From the NCBI GenBank assembly GCA_947044405.1, contig CAMRHE010000068.1:2076501-2140500 (forward strand): a stretch of 64,000 nt of DNA, in the 5' to 3' direction. The stretch comes from Leptodactylus fallax (lineage: Eukaryota; Chordata; Amphibia; Anura; Leptodactylidae). Position 1 is the first letter of the stretch, and the number at the start of each line of letters is the position of its first letter. Positions 44,561 to 56,364 of this stretch are shown piece after piece. The notes beneath the pieces were generated by a model. The model was not told where the DNA came from. It saw nothing but the letters and a program-made list of their open reading frames with translations, and did no database searches. The position numbers were made by a program, and so were the translations under genes.

Positions 44561-45560
44561 TTTAGCATTTTGGATTTATTGCATTGGCTTTGAAGCTGAA
44601 GACATTGAAAAAAACGTTGAAATCTTTGGATATTAGAACTCTTAATCTCTTGATTTCCTCCAAGATGTCAGAGGGTGTGTGATCACATTACAGGGAGGAT
44701 TAATAAGCAACACATGTCAGAGGGTAACCTGGGGTGCAATCCACTGGAGAACCAATGTCCACAATTTTTACTATATGCAAAATATTCCTATAGAGGGTTC
44801 ATCTGGTTTTGTGTGGGGGAGGTTAGGGAGGCCATAGATTTATTCATGTCCAGTCATAGCATAGTGGAAAGCACTAAAATGATTCTGTTAGGAGTGTTTA
44901 TCTTAAACACAGCAAGGCTTAAAAAAGAAAGGTCTTCATTCTTTCTGACTCCTTTAGCCACCTTAAAGTTAGGCAATAAAAAAGCCCAGGGAAGGTCTCT
45001 CCAGTAGTTCGGCTTGTAATACCAAATTTATGGTGACTAATTGCTAGGCAGAATTTGCATTTAGAATGGTTGCAGCCGCCATTTTGTGTATAAATAGCCA
45101 TAAGTTTAAGGGATTGTTTATCTTATCCATTGCTACACTTGAGGAAGGGGTATCTCACCTGAAACGTGTTGTGTGCTCTGGTGTTCTCCCAGCGCGCTCT
45201 GGTCCTTCTACTCTGGCAACTTCTCAAGGTGAAACTAATCACTGGATGTGACGTCCCAGATCCCTTCCACTGAAGCCGCTGATTGACCTCAGTGGTCACG
45301 TGACTGTTGAGGCCAATCAGCGGCCTTAGCAGGTCTCAGGAGGAGACCCACGATGTCACAGGTAGTGACATCGCATGCCCTTCACTGAGGCTGCTGATTG
45401 GCCTCAGTGGTTACGTGTGGCCGGGATGTCCGCCGGAAAATAACAACGGACCGAGAGGACTGGACTGCGCTGGGAGGCGCTGGAGCACCATGGAAAGGTG
45501 AGTATGAATTGTTTTTATTTTTTTTCACTGCCACCGGCTGATTTAAAAAATAAATTCATT
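44561..45560. other. Repeat-derived intergenic sequence
   Basis: No gene. Bases 45240-45540 contain GC-richer repeat with 'ctgattgg.ctcagtggt.acgtg' occurring several times and 'aaggtgagtatgaatt', a phrase also found at 51660-51780 and in the MITEs at 49290 and 59515. Confidence 0.4.
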
Positions 45561-45562
45561 GT

Positions 45563-45700
45563 CTATTTTTTCCTAAGATGTTTCTTGAAATGCTGGTCAG
45601 TACAAGAAGCCAATGAAATCAAGGCATCAAGAATGATGGGCAAGTCTCTTCCAGCAAGCTCATATTTAATGTGACCAGACAGACCTTCCCAGACCATTAC
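45563..45700 (-). repeat. Ty3/gypsy-type gag fragment
   Basis: Minus-strand reading VWEGLSGHIKYELAGRDLPI followed by ILDALISLASCTDQHFKKHL resembles the end of the vertebrate gypsy-type gag (FR.GL...IKDELA.R.LP..LD.LI.LA...D.R..ER). Only about 45 codons are recognisable. No pol or LTR could be tied to it. Confidence 0.5.
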
Positions 45701-48150
45701 AGGCAAGTACTGTACAGAGGCTGGCATGCAGACCTGTATGGCAAATTGGCCTACAGACATATTTCACTGATGTAGACGGAAAAAAGTGGTGATGGTGAGA
45801 AAATTCTGAAAATTTGTGGTTATTTGTGGTTATGCAACTTCAAAGCTTCAACAGAGGGCAGAGATGCTATGAAAACCATTTTAGCTTTGTTAAAGGAAGC
45901 TGGTGTGCATGACGGTCGAAATGTACTCTGCACTGATTTAGGAATTCACAGCTGGACTTGGAACTCCCACCATTACAAGAAAGTAAAGGCAGCTGAATAT
46001 AACAATTACTGAAATGTAAACTATGTGAAAGTTGTTGCACCCGCAGAGGTGAAGGCTGAGAAGTTCTTGGCTGGAGTGTTGCTATGTTGTGAGGATGATC
46101 TGAGATTGGTAGCTTGCAGCAACTGGTCTCTTGACTGTCCAGAAACCTTCTCTTACAGTGGTCCAAGTGAGGCCACCAACTATGGGACAGTGCATCAAGA
46201 TATTAGAAAATATCAGAGTGTGGCAACACAAGTCCAGAGGGATGGCAACACAGATGCAATGGTCAGGAAAAGGCCAGTCTGCAATGGGTAATCAGAGAGA
46301 TGTAATGACATTGATCAAAATATAGGGATTTCAGAAAGTCAGGAACACAAGCCCAGATTAGTGATTCTGTAAATCATGCAGTAACAAATAGGTACACCTT
46401 TACAGGGGAGTTGAGAACTAATAACCTTTGGCAGGGTGTGGCATGTAAAGACCCTACAGCAACCCGAAAAATCAAGAAGTGCATGGTCTTAGTATTGTGA
46501 AGGAGCAAGGAAAGAGCAGTATGTAGAAAAGTTAACTTGGTGGCCATGTCTGCTTGGTGATGAAGTACACTGGAGGCACAGACCATTGGCATTGCAAAAA
46601 GTAAAGAAGGAAATAACTGTACATTTTCTTATTTTTGTGGAATTCTGCTGCTCCATTTCCTACAGAAGTCTGTGAACATTAATACATGTGGTCATGGTTA
46701 CTGTGCTCTAAATGCTGACTATGTTATGTGGTGAGAAGGAACCTCTATGGTTTTCCCCAGCAAATCATGTTCTAACAACTTTATTAGGGTCCTCATTGAT
46801 AAACTTATGGTCTCCTTTAGTCTGCTGGCCATGGAGAGGAATCTAGAACCCTTAATGGTGGTTCGGCTATTCATGAGCTTGTGCTTTGTGTGGGGAAGGT
46901 AGCTCGGTAGTAGCAATGGTGCGGACCCAACCAGTCAGAGACAGGGACACAATGTCAGGTGCAAACAAGTTTATTTGGAAAAACAGCAAAAACAAATAAA
47001 CCTTCATGTCAGGAAGCAAAATAAAATACAGCCTTAACTTTAGGCAAAAAGAAAAAAACGTCAAACAAAAGCCTGCTCGTCTGAGCACTAACTAAACAGT
47101 AAAAAAAAAACTGACTATACGTGTGGCTTAATACCAACCACACGAATAAACAACAAAGTACAGTACAGTCTCACCAGACTCTCCGTATGTCAGGACAGAC
47201 CCAGGCACCTCCTCTCGCTCCCAGGATCTGCCCTGAAGTGCAGGCTCTGCAGCCTTTTATGGGCCAGTAACGAGCCCAGGACCCACACCTGGGGCTGGGG
47301 CCTATTCAAGGCCCGCACTGGGCCACACATATGTCAGAAACTTGGGGCTGATATACCTGGACTCCAGCACTCTGCCTGTCACCTTCTCATATTTGCCAAA
47401 ATGTCCAGTGTGGTACTGACTTATTGTTTTATTTATCACATTGGTATAGGGGAGGCAAAACATTTGTTATGGTCCACATTGATTCTGGGCTGAGTTTTTA
47501 TGTTGGACTCTAATATCATTGCCCCGTCCTGCTTTCTGAACTAGTATATGAATAGTTATGATATATTGTTACCTAGGCAGCGGCATGTCCGTATGAGTCC
47601 ATTCATGGAAAGCCAATGACCAGCTGCGGTCCTGTATGTATGCACATGGACATTTTGTTCTCTGATACCAGAGAAGTTTTTCATAGGAACTTGCCCTTGT
47701 GAAAGTCAATAGATAAACAGTACTGTCTGATTGAAACAAAGAATGGTGCTCAAGTAAAGTTCTAAAGTAGTTCTCCATATTGCGTGCCTGTGGTTCTTCT
47801 GTGTCTGCAAGTCCTGACTACACAGCCTCACACTTTATTACAGCTGACACCAATATTCTGGGCTATTTAGGTGTGTTTGAAGCTGTGTGATATAAAAGGT
47901 TTGCAGCCAGAGCTGGGGTGGACATAACATTGTGCAGTTGTACAAGGGCTCAGAAGGCCAAGAAAAAGAACTATTTTTAAGCCTGGCCATGGACAGACTA
48001 CAAGTTTGGTTGTATCTCCAGGTATTTGACAAATACGGATCTTAATGCAGTCCCCTTTTGGGAGCCTCCCACCTATGACTAGGGGCTGGCTTACTACACG
48101 CACCAAATCAACAGGGATATGACTTATTTTGGGAATATGCAATAACTCTG
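45701..48150. other. Intergenic between V2R-B and V2R-C, unresolved
   Basis: Contains short open stretches without recognisable motifs (for example 45824-46012 plus). Bases 46890-47380 include A runs and 'cagccttttatgggccagta', probably a non-autonomous repeat. Bases 47400-48150 may contain decayed retroelement coding sequence, but no motif was firm enough to name. No RNA gene seen. Confidence 0.35.
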
Positions 48151-48708
48151 TAGGGGCACCATAGATCAGAACGATATGCCCATCATGCAATGCGTATTGT
48201 GTTTACCAGTTTTGGCATACAAAACATGAAGATGAACTCATAATCCCTTTAGGAGATATATAATTCAGGATGGTTTGGAAGGTTAATAGATTAGGTGCTT
48301 GATGGTATGGAATGGCATATTCTTATATGCAGATTGTTATAAAACAAGAATTATGACATACGTGCCTTTGATGTTATATTTTTCCTTTGTTCCATATAGA
48401 TTTCTTAGATATAACAATAAACAAACTTCTTAACTAGACACAATACAAGATATATATAATTTATAACAGGTCATCCTATCATCTTGACATAATCTTTCTA
48501 CTGTCTATTAGATTGTCAGTAAAGGTCTTCACTACAGAGATGTAAAGGGTGTGCAGAAAACAAGACGCCTATAACTTGCACCGAGGCCCTCAGCTGTCTG
48601 TGTCTGCACCAATCACAGTGGTAGTAAATAAGCAAGGTCAGCATAGGGGGAGCAGACAACCAAATTGTGAATTCATCACTCCAGAGCATAATTTCACATC
48701 ACCACAGT

Positions 48709-49378
48709 TTAAAGGGGTTGTCCAGGAATTTTTGCCATACTCGCCTGTCCCCGCCATTCCGCTAGACCTTTGCTTAGGACCATCAGCACTCAGGGACTTG
48801 TTCAAGCGGAAGTCCTTGCCACACATGACTGTTGAGGCCAGGGCTATTTTAACCATAGTGCCAATGGTGAATCCACACCTGGCCCTATGATAGCAGGGGC
48901 CCCTTCAACAGCCCCGGATTGAGCGGGACAGTCCCACATTTCGGGTGCTGTCCTGCTGTTCTGGGCGGCAGTGATTTCAACTCTCTCTGTGTCCTTAGGA
49001 CACAAATAGAGGTTGAATACAATAGTGGAGCTGATAGCTGCATGCTCCACTATTGTATTCAACCTCCTAAGGACACAAATAGTTTGAACAGAGCCCCATA
49101 ATGTATTAAAACGGCCCTGGCTGAGGCCTAAGGAAACGAACCAGGACATCACAGGTGACGTATGTGAGTAACGTTCCTCGTCCTTCGCTTAGGCCTCTGA
49201 TTGGCGTGTGGAGAAGACTTCCACCAGAACAAGCCCCCAGGCACCGCTGGTCCGAACAGTGGCCTGGGCCACCAGAGTGCTGGGAAAAGGTGAGTATGGA
49301 TTATTTTTTATTTTTTACCTTCCCCGGCCTCCTGCCAAAAATCTGTATATCCTGGGTAACCCCTTTAATGATGACGTG
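48709..49378. mobile_element. MITE with TTAA-type termini, copy 1
   Basis: Left end 'ttaaaggggttgtccagga' and right end (reverse complement) 'ttaaaggggttacccagga' form imperfect 19-bp inverted repeats starting with TTAA, as in Kolobok/piggyBac-type targets. It has no transposase and contains the internal hairpin 49010-49068. Confidence 0.65.
49010..49068. repeat. Perfect internal hairpin in MITE
   Basis: Arms of 22 bp ('aggttgaatacaatagtgg' plus agc) pair exactly with 'gctccactattgtattcaac' plus ct across a 15-nt loop. The flanks 'ccttaggacaca' and 'cctaaggacaca' are direct rather than inverted. In copy 2 (near 59230-59290) the left arm has mismatches. Confidence 0.75.
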
Positions 49379-49662
49379 CTTTAAAGCTCACCACCTGACT
49401 CACTCGCACCAAATACATTGTGCATACTAGGCTTGTGGACAGCAGTGAAAACAAGGAAAGTCATCCGTCCGCATAATGTTATCCATATACTGTAGCCACA
49501 GCTCTGCAAGGGTTACTGAACTTATTCAATTCTTTTCTTCTGTTTCTTGTATTTTTAAAATCTAAATCTTCCAAATCTAGTAAGTCAAGAATACGTTAAG
49601 TACAATAAGATATGGGACTTGTGTGTAAATTTAGGATACCTTGTATTAAAGTAACCAGGACT

Positions 49663-49672
49663 GTCTATAAAA
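49663..49672 (+). promoter_or_regulatory. TATA-like box of V2R-C
   Basis: 'gtctataaaa' 37 nt before the ATG, followed by 'gctcaggctgcatcaacact'. The surrounding 250 bp are conserved with V2R-A and duplicated at 59889-59898. Confidence 0.6.
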
Positions 49673-49708
49673 TGTGGAAATATTCGCTCAGGCTGCATCA
49701 ACACTAAG

Positions 49709-50044
49709 ATGCTGCACAAATTACTGCCTGTGACTATGTTACTGAATGGTACAAGCCCAGGGTTATTCCTCCTTATTGTAGGATATGTTGCTTTATCCTT
49801 TTTACCACTGTTTACTTTTTTTTCACTTGAAAATTGTATTATGTTTTTTATTCCTGTGTGTGACACCTTGTATAGCCACACACCCGACTCCAGCACCAGC
49901 CTGTAGGCTTCAGATCCAGAAGATGTTTGAAGATTATGAATATGTACAGGACGGAGACATTATGGTTGGAGGAGTTGTCAGTGTCAACACTTATATACGT
50001 TCTACAATTCATAGAGTGGAGGGTAAAGACATGATGTGTCTCTT
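49709..50044 (+). pseudogene. V2R-C exon 1, frameshifted
   Basis: ATG aligned with A and B (MLHKLLPVTMLLNGTSPGLF). The frame breaks at the T8 run around 49815-49822. After it the correct frame gives CVTPCIATHPTPAPACRLQI and FEDYEYVQDGDIMVGGVVSV, ending 'ctctt|gtaagt'. The duplicate at 60041-60047 has T7, so the extra T arose here or is a sequencing error. Confidence 0.88.
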
Positions 50045-50434
50045 GTAAGTGTCTTAACCTACTGTATACTATCAGGTGTGGTTCCTAAACATGTACTGTA
50101 TGTATGGCTTTTACGTACAGTATTACCTTATTATTGAGGCTGGATTGCAATATGAGCTCTGCAAGGAACAACAGATATTTTTAATTTCAAATATTTTTTA
50201 TTAACATTTTATGCAAAATTTCACCATGGAAATAAAGACAGCCAATGCAGAGAGTTTCAATCTGCATATTTATGCAGAAAACTACACAGGAATAAGTCAA
50301 CATGAAAGGACTGAAAAAAAGGAAGGTAACACAATACATTTGTGTCATTCCGAGCATTACATTAGAGGAATAGTCAGTACATAATCTGAAAAAGTATTTG
50401 CCATATGATATGAGGAAGGTATTTACCTGTCTTA

Positions 50435-50865
50435 AAGAGGACTTTTCACCTCCTTGGCAAAGTTCACCTCTTTGCATCATTTTAGGGCGACGATCACTGA
50501 TTTTGGCACAGTTGATATTTTTTTCTCTTGTCAGCACCATTCTGGAGCAATAGGTGCTGTTAGTATTAATGTATGATATGCTAATTAGGCTCTGTACTGT
50601 CAGGTGGGCGGTGTCAGGTAGCAGCAGATAAGGGGTGTAATTCTGAGCTCTGACACTGGTAGCCTCTGATTGGAGTTCTCAATCACGGCTCTTTGCCTGC
50701 TCCTGCCTGACATTGCACACCTATCAGTGCAGAGCCTAAGCACCGAAAAATAACTGCATTGATTGCTTGGGAATGGTACAGGTTAGAGAAAAAAATCCTA
50801 ACTGTGCCAGAACTCAGCCATTAACTGATGGAAAAGCTGGACTTGGCGAAGGTGGTGAAAGGCCC
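50435..50865. mobile_element. MITE-like element
   Basis: 'aaagaggacttttcacctc' on the left is mirrored by 'ggtgaaaggccct' on the right. Interior is non-coding. Boundaries approximate. Confidence 0.4.
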
Positions 50866-51866
50866 TAGAGGTGAAGAGTATAGAAGGTAGGTACATCAGA
50901 AAGAATAAGGTAGACCATTGGAGCTATAGGAGCTATACATTTCTAGTGTCTCTATGGGTAGTGTGAATTGTCTCATGTAATATGATAGCCTTCTTTTCAC
51001 AACTTCAATTAATAGGGAGGCATTTTTCCATCTAGATGCAAAGTGTGTTTCAGATCAGCCAGCTTTCTGTGCTTTGCTATCATGCCCATGATACCTCAAT
51101 ACAGCATCACATGGACAGCTAGAGATAGTACCATCTCTGTCTACTGGGAGTACACTGTGATTGTTCTTCCTCCATATTCTCTTAAATAAGTGACCTCAAG
51201 TATATAATCTGATCAGTAGTAGCTATGATTAGAAACTCCTGGTTAAACTTGAGTGATACAGTCCCTGCATTTTCATGAACTGCTGAAGCCTATTCTGGTC
51301 ATGTGCCCAGTTCATGGTAACATGCCACAGATTGCACAAGGATTACATCCAGGGGCAGCCTGTTCCTCCATTGACTGATTCATTTCCACATACAAGGGCA
51401 TACGATAATACACGGGTGAGTGCATGGGGCCATAGAGATGAGTTGGTCAATGTGCTAGGCATGAAAAATGTGGCTAGCACACTGACGAAGTACAAAGGAA
51501 AAAGTTCACCGAAGACTCCCAAATTTCAAGCCAAACGTCGTAGCCATATCCTGGTCTAGTCTGGAGCTTAAAGAGATCCGATGCGGTCCAGTCCTGCTGC
51601 TCTGGTGTCTTCTCAAGGTAAAACTGCTCGCCAGCTGTGACATCCCAGATCTCTTCCATTGAAGCTGCTAATTGGGCTCAGTGGTCACGTGCGACGGGGA
51701 CTCCTGCTGGAAGACAAAAACAGACCGGGAGGACTGGACCACGCTGGGAGGCACCAGAGCTCCGGGGAAAGGTGAGCATGATTTTTTTTTTTTTTTTTTC
51801 ACCACTGTGCAATGATATCATTGAGTTAATCCAGGATAGCTCTCTTAGAAGTCCATCAAATGATTT

Positions 51867-52981
51867 ACCGTATTTTTCAGACTATAAGACGCACCGGACC
51901 ATAAGACGCACCTAGGTTTTAGAGGAGGAAAATAGAGGAAAAAAATTTTGAAGCAAAAAATGGTAAAATATTTAATATATGGGAGTTGTAGTTTTGCAAC
52001 AGTTGCAAGGTCACATTGACAGGTAGCCCTGCCACTGTACGGGGAGACATAGGGCATATTTTTTTTGTGAAGCCAGATGTTCTTTTTAGTTATACCATTT
52101 TGGGGAATGACTATTGCTTAGATCACTTTTTATTCAAATCAAAGGTGAATAAGTGACAAGAAAACGGCAGTTCGGCACTTTTGATTTTTTTTTTTCCCGC
52201 TATGAAGTTCACTGTACTGGAAAAATATTTTTTATAAGTTTGTAGACCGGGCGTTTTTGGACACAGGGATACCTAATGTGTATGTGTTTCACAGTAATTT
52301 TCTACTTTTATATGTATTCTAGGGAAAGGGGGTGATTTAGAACTTTTATTTATTTATTTATTTTATATTAAAAAAAAAAAATTTCTTTTTTACTATTTTA
52401 TTAGACTCCCCCCCTTAGGGAACTTGAACCTGCAATCTTTTGATTGCAAGTCCTATAGACTGCAATACAAGTGTATTGCAGTCTATGGGATATTCTGCAC
52501 ATTATTACTGCGGCTGGTTATAGACCAGCCGCAATAGTAATATTACTATGATAAGCCTGGGAGCCATCATAAGGCTTATCACAGCAACAGGTCGGCTCCT
52601 GCGATCTTGCCAAGAGGGAGCAGGCCTGCAACTTCAAAGGTACCGGCCCCGGGGGCTTTTTACTTTGGGGGGGCTTTAAAGTAGTAATGCCCACGATCAG
52701 ACTCCAGTCTGCAGCAGAGCGGCCGCCATCATCTTTACATACCCGGCATCCACTGTAATAGCACGGCAGATGCCGGGATGGGTTCACTGACTCCCGCTCC
52801 TCCTATCCCAGGGCCCGCACATCGCCACACTCCTGCCGCTGGAGGAAGCCCCGTTGCAGGAAGCCGGCAACGGTAGGAGTGAGGCCATGCTGCGACCCCT
52901 CTCCTCTAACCCCCCCCCCTTCCCCCAACACCCACTTTTGGACTATAATACGCAACCCCCATTTTCCTCCCAAATACGGTA
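51867..52981. mobile_element. hAT-like non-autonomous DNA element
   Basis: Left 'accgtatttttcagactata' then 'agacgcacc'; right 'ggactataatacgcaacccc' to 'caaatacggt'. The ends are inverted relatives of the 'actataagacgcacc' motif widespread in vertebrate genomes. The interior has T/A runs and GC-rich non-coding sequence and shares a block with 22266-22370. No transposase ORF; superfamily assignment tentative. Confidence 0.6.
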
Positions 52982-53083
52982 TTCATAATAGAGGTTAAAT
53001 CTATATGAATATAGTGAATTTCAATTTGATCTGGATTTCCTTTATCAGATATGGATGTTATAATTAATCTTTTTATTTTACAG

Positions 53084-53230
53084 TCCATTCATTTATTATT
53101 ACAAGAATCTATTGGCTTTCTTTTACGCTGTTGATGAAATCAACAAAAATCCTTCTATTCTACCAAACATGACCCTGGGATATCACATATATGACTCGTG
53201 TGCAGATCCCAGGAAGGCAATAAACACAAG
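53084..53230 (+). pseudogene. V2R-C fused remnant of exons 2 and 3
   Basis: Begins as exon 2 ('tttacag|tccattcattt', [20 protein letters not shown] and [16 protein letters not shown]). At 'gcaataaa' it jumps to the last bases of exon 3, 'cacaag|gtgaat'. V2R-B shows both parental sequences: 'gcaataaagagc' in exon 2 and 'cataaacacaag' at the exon 3 end. The two share ATAAA at the junction. The fused exon is 147 bp and leaves exon 4 out of frame. Confidence 0.9.
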
Positions 53231-53360
53231 GTGAATCTATTGAAATTTATATTTTCATACAATATATACATAAAAGTAGATACACCTTCTCTTGTATATA
53301 TTCATATCATAGGTGAAATTAACATTCGAACATCAACCTGTGACTTCTAATCTTGTAAAC

Positions 53361-53656
53361 AGTAAGGGCCCATGCACGCGACCGAGTGTGCATCCGAATT
53401 GGAGGCCAAGTTTATCACAGAATAAAGTCGGATGACACTTGGATTAACATCCAAGTGTCATTCAAGTGCATTCTGTGATGCCTTCATCTCTATGGGGCTT
53501 CTGGATCCATGCTGCTCTATAATCATCAGAACCGAATGGCTCCAGAAGCCCCATAGACATGACATCACAGAATGCGCTCGGATGTCATCCAACTGTATTG
53601 CATGATGAACTGGACTCCTAACTCAGAAGCACACTCGGCCATGTGCATGGGCCCTA
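53361..53656. mobile_element. MITE with 'gggcccatgcac' termini
   Basis: Left 'aagggcccatgcacgcgacc' and right 'cggccatgtgcatgggccct' are inverted copies, with further inverted pairing inside ('gaagccccatag' and 'ctatggggcttc'). About 295 bp, non-coding, a pattern common in frog introns. Confidence 0.7.
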
Positions 53657-53739
53657 AAGATGAACATACCTGTTCATAAGAAACAAGGTTTGTTACAAAT
53701 TTGTCCAAAAATTTCAAGGTTGGCCCAACCTATAATTTT

Positions 53740-53985
53740 TTGGGGTTTGCTAGCCTCTCTTCACAACCCAGAGTATAATAAATAGAGACTCAGGAGACCA
53801 AGCAGAGGCGCAAAACAATAAAAAACAGTCATACTCATCTTTCCTTACCCCTGATAGATTCCCATGCAGAATCCAGTGTTCGTTCCTGAGCATCTTCCAT
53901 TGTTTTTTGGCCTCTGAGTGATGCAACTTTTTAATATTTTTCCATATAGTCCTAGTCTTCCAATTATTATACTGTCGGGTTCAAA
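53740..53985. repeat. Dispersed repeat related to MITE 61457-61739
   Basis: Contains 'cccagagtataataaataga' and 'caggagacc', matching the 61457 terminus in altered form. Confidence 0.4.
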
Positions 53986-53989
53986 GAGA

Positions 53990-54730
53990 GTGATCGCCCA
54001 ATCTGTTTACTCATGTTAGCCTCAAAACTCCTCAAAAATCCAACTCGCACTTCAACCAGCTACAATCTGGTTTATTGCCCTATCACTCCACTAACATAGA
54101 CCTAATCAAAGTCACTAATGACCAAATAACTGCCAAAGTCAAAAGATGTTACTCAGTGTTCCTCCTCCTTGACCTGTACTCTGACTTTGACACTGCTGAC
54201 CATCTTTTTTCTATTACAAACTCCCTCAACCCTTGGCATAGCAGACTTGAGCCTCTCCAACTGTGCTTTTGGGCGTTTACCACTCAAAAACTATTTTCTC
54301 CTCTAGATATTTCCTATAAGTCTTTCAAACCACTTATCCAAGAAGTTACTACTTCCTGATTCCTCCAACTCAAACACATTTCACATATGCACCCTACCCA
54401 AAAAAAAAATCCCTTATAATATTCTGTCTCTCTCTTCGATCTCTGTACTAGTCCCTTTACTGGCTACCCATTGTCCAAAAAGTTGAATTCAAAATCTCTG
54501 AACCTCACAAGAGCACCTTCACTCTTATCTGCTCTTCATACAACCATCTCCAAAATGTCTACCATATTTCCCCTATACTCTGGAATTTGCTACTGCAAGA
54601 CATAAGGTTGTCCACCAGAATCAAAACCTTAAGAGGCAACCGAAAACTCCCCTTCCTACAACTTGCAATAACTTTGCTGCCACTACAATACCACCTTAGT
54701 AGTTTCTCATCTACTGCCTCCGCAATAACT
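53990..54730 (+). repeat. Degenerate L2-like LINE fragment
   Basis: Scattered motifs in several frames: LQSGLLPYHSTNIDLIKVTN, YSVFLLLDLYSDFDTADH (RT motif A), a later 'tactggctacccattgtcca' (LYWLPIVQKVEFKIS) and 'atactctggaatttgcta' (LWNLLLQD). The order matches the LINE at 1822-4620 but with large gaps and stops. An old copy in intron 3 of V2R-C. Confidence 0.75.
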
Positions 54731-54973
54731 AAACAAGTCCAACAATTTTAAAGGGATGAGTTGAAGGTTCAACTGAATGTATTGTAGGTAAGTTGACAAA
54801 TACCATAATTTAATTTAAAAAAAACAAAAAAAAACAGCAAAGTATTTTTACTTTAAATTCTAAATCTAGCTAAATCGAGGTTCAGAAATAATTAAAAAAA
54901 TTTTAAAATAAGGAAATAATTTCCTTATTTTGTGCAAACACCGTTTTTGATATACTCTTTATCTCTATGAAAG

Positions 54974-55204
54974 GTTCATCATTATATAAAATCAATGACG
55001 TGTTTTACACAATCCGGCTCTGAACGGAAATGTTTTAATGAAAAAGGAGATAAAGAATCCACCTATGTGATTTATAATGACATTTTGCTAAAGAAGGAAC
55101 ATGTGGATTTACATGCGGTGGGATCGTACAGTCTGAGCTCTCTGGATGGTCTGAAGTTCTCAATTGCTATGGAAGATATAAGATGGAAAAACAACATAAA
55201 CAAA
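54974..55204 (+). CDS. V2R-C exon 4
   Basis: 231 bp, 'gaaag|gttcatcattat' to 'aacaaa|gtgagt'. It encodes VHHYIKSMTCFTQSGSERKC and ends EDIRWKNNINK. Open; about ten substitutions from V2R-A. Confidence 0.9.
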
Positions 55205-55625
55205 GTGAGTTCTCGGGTATATAATGTTTATTTCACACCTCGGTTGTTACAGCGTTCTGTCACGAACAGTACTCCGACTACCTGCTTCTAATAGTCTTCT
55301 GACAGGAGATGGCATGATATTTTTGGATGCTCAGGCTGGAGGAAAATATCTGTAATTGAACAGGCAACTGGCTTATTGATAGAAAACAGAGGGTGATTAT
55401 CAACAATGGCACTTGCTCAGACTGGGTCATTGTTACTATGGGCGTTCCAAAGGGCTCAGTAATGGACCCTCTTCTATTTCCAACATGTGTCATAGTAATA
55501 GAGTAGATGTCAGAGCTTTAAAAATAGCGCCTGCTCAGGAGCCGACTGTGCACCGTAACTGCAGGATCTTGCAAATGCAAATTTAGCTCATGTATTAATC
55601 CATCAAAATTGTCTTATTTGTACAG
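55205..55625 (+). other. V2R-C intron 4
   Basis: 421 bp. It aligns in part with the left portion of V2R-A intron 4, without the Penelope insertion. No other feature. Confidence 0.5.
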
Positions 55626-55749
55626 GTCCCGAGATCCCAGTGCTCAGAAAGCTGTGTACCTGGACATAAGAAAGTGACAACTTCTAGTATCCACTTGTGC
55701 TGTTATGATTGTGCCCCATGTTCAGAAGGGGAAATATCTAACACATCAG
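55626..55749 (+). CDS. V2R-C exon 5 (Cys-rich)
   Basis: 124 bp, 'gtacag|gtcccgagat' to 'acatcag|gtagac'. It encodes VPRSQCSESCVPGHKKVTTS and SIHLCCYDCAPCSEGEISNT. All Cys positions of the domain are kept. Confidence 0.92.
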
Positions 55750-56364
55750 GTAGACTTTGCATAAATTATAATTCATAAAGTAAAATAATATGGGTTATTT
55801 CTATCTCAACAAGTCATAATTGACATGATAATAAAGTGCTTGATTTCCAAGGCTGAACCGCTGAACTCTGATGTTTTTGTAACTGCCACAGAAGTAAATC
55901 GGAGTTATGGAAACAGCATAGCACAGCGATATAAGCTGCTTCTATAACTCAAGAGATATGGAAGCCAAGCAAGTCACGTAAGAAAAGTAGCCGCTGCTAG
56001 AGGGAAGGCTCTGTATTTTTCTTTAATATCGGTAGCGGCAACCTAAGATAGAAATGTCCCCCTAGAAGGAATTATGGACTAGCAATGTCATAAAGGGCCC
56101 CTGCCATCGGATAAGAGGAAACTAAACCACCAGCATTTCAATATGCAGCTGAATTTCAGGGTCTCAAACCTGCAATGTCAACATTGGCTGTCTAGAGAAG
56201 CCAGACCTCTCAGTAAAGCGAGGTCTTGGACTAATCTTCATTTAAATTTTCTCAAACAGGTTTGGAACCCTAAACACCTATCTACATAATGACAATAAGG
56301 CAGTAAAGCCGCACATGTAACCGCAAGTAATGAGCAGCTCTCACATACACTTTGACTTTTGCAG
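55750..56364 (+). other. V2R-C intron 5
   Basis: 615 bp. It keeps 'tttctcaaacaggtttggaa', the site where V2R-A carries the LINE 3' end, and shows the state without that insertion. Confidence 0.55.

Larger units (their letters stand above)
48151..49844 (+). repeat. Segmental duplication, copy 1
   Basis: Direct copy of 58458-60069, visibly about 95% alike over long stretches (for example 'gaagatgaactcataatccc' and 'gcctttgatgttatattttt'). It contains a MITE, the V2R promoter and the first half of exon 1 of V2R-C. Copy 2 lacks about 80 bp corresponding to 48580-48659. Confidence 0.9.
50045..53083 (+). other. V2R-C intron 1
   Basis: 3-kb intron. The left part matches V2R-A intron 1. It then contains a MITE (50435-50865), sequence 51570-51780 related to 45240-45540, and the hAT-like MITE 51867-52981, after which homology with A resumes ('gtgaatttcaatttgatct'). 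Confidence 0.6.

Noticed and set aside
45120..45175. 'cttgaggaaggggtatctca' plus 'cctgaaacgtg' as a further hammerhead core
   Set aside because: The CUGAUGA core is not preserved (TTGAGGA), so the likeness to Penelope termini is too weak to call a ribozyme.
45824..46012. 62-aa plus-strand frame (NFKASTEGRDAMKTILALLK)
   Set aside because: Open but short, no family recognised, and it sits in repeat-derived sequence, so not called as a gene.
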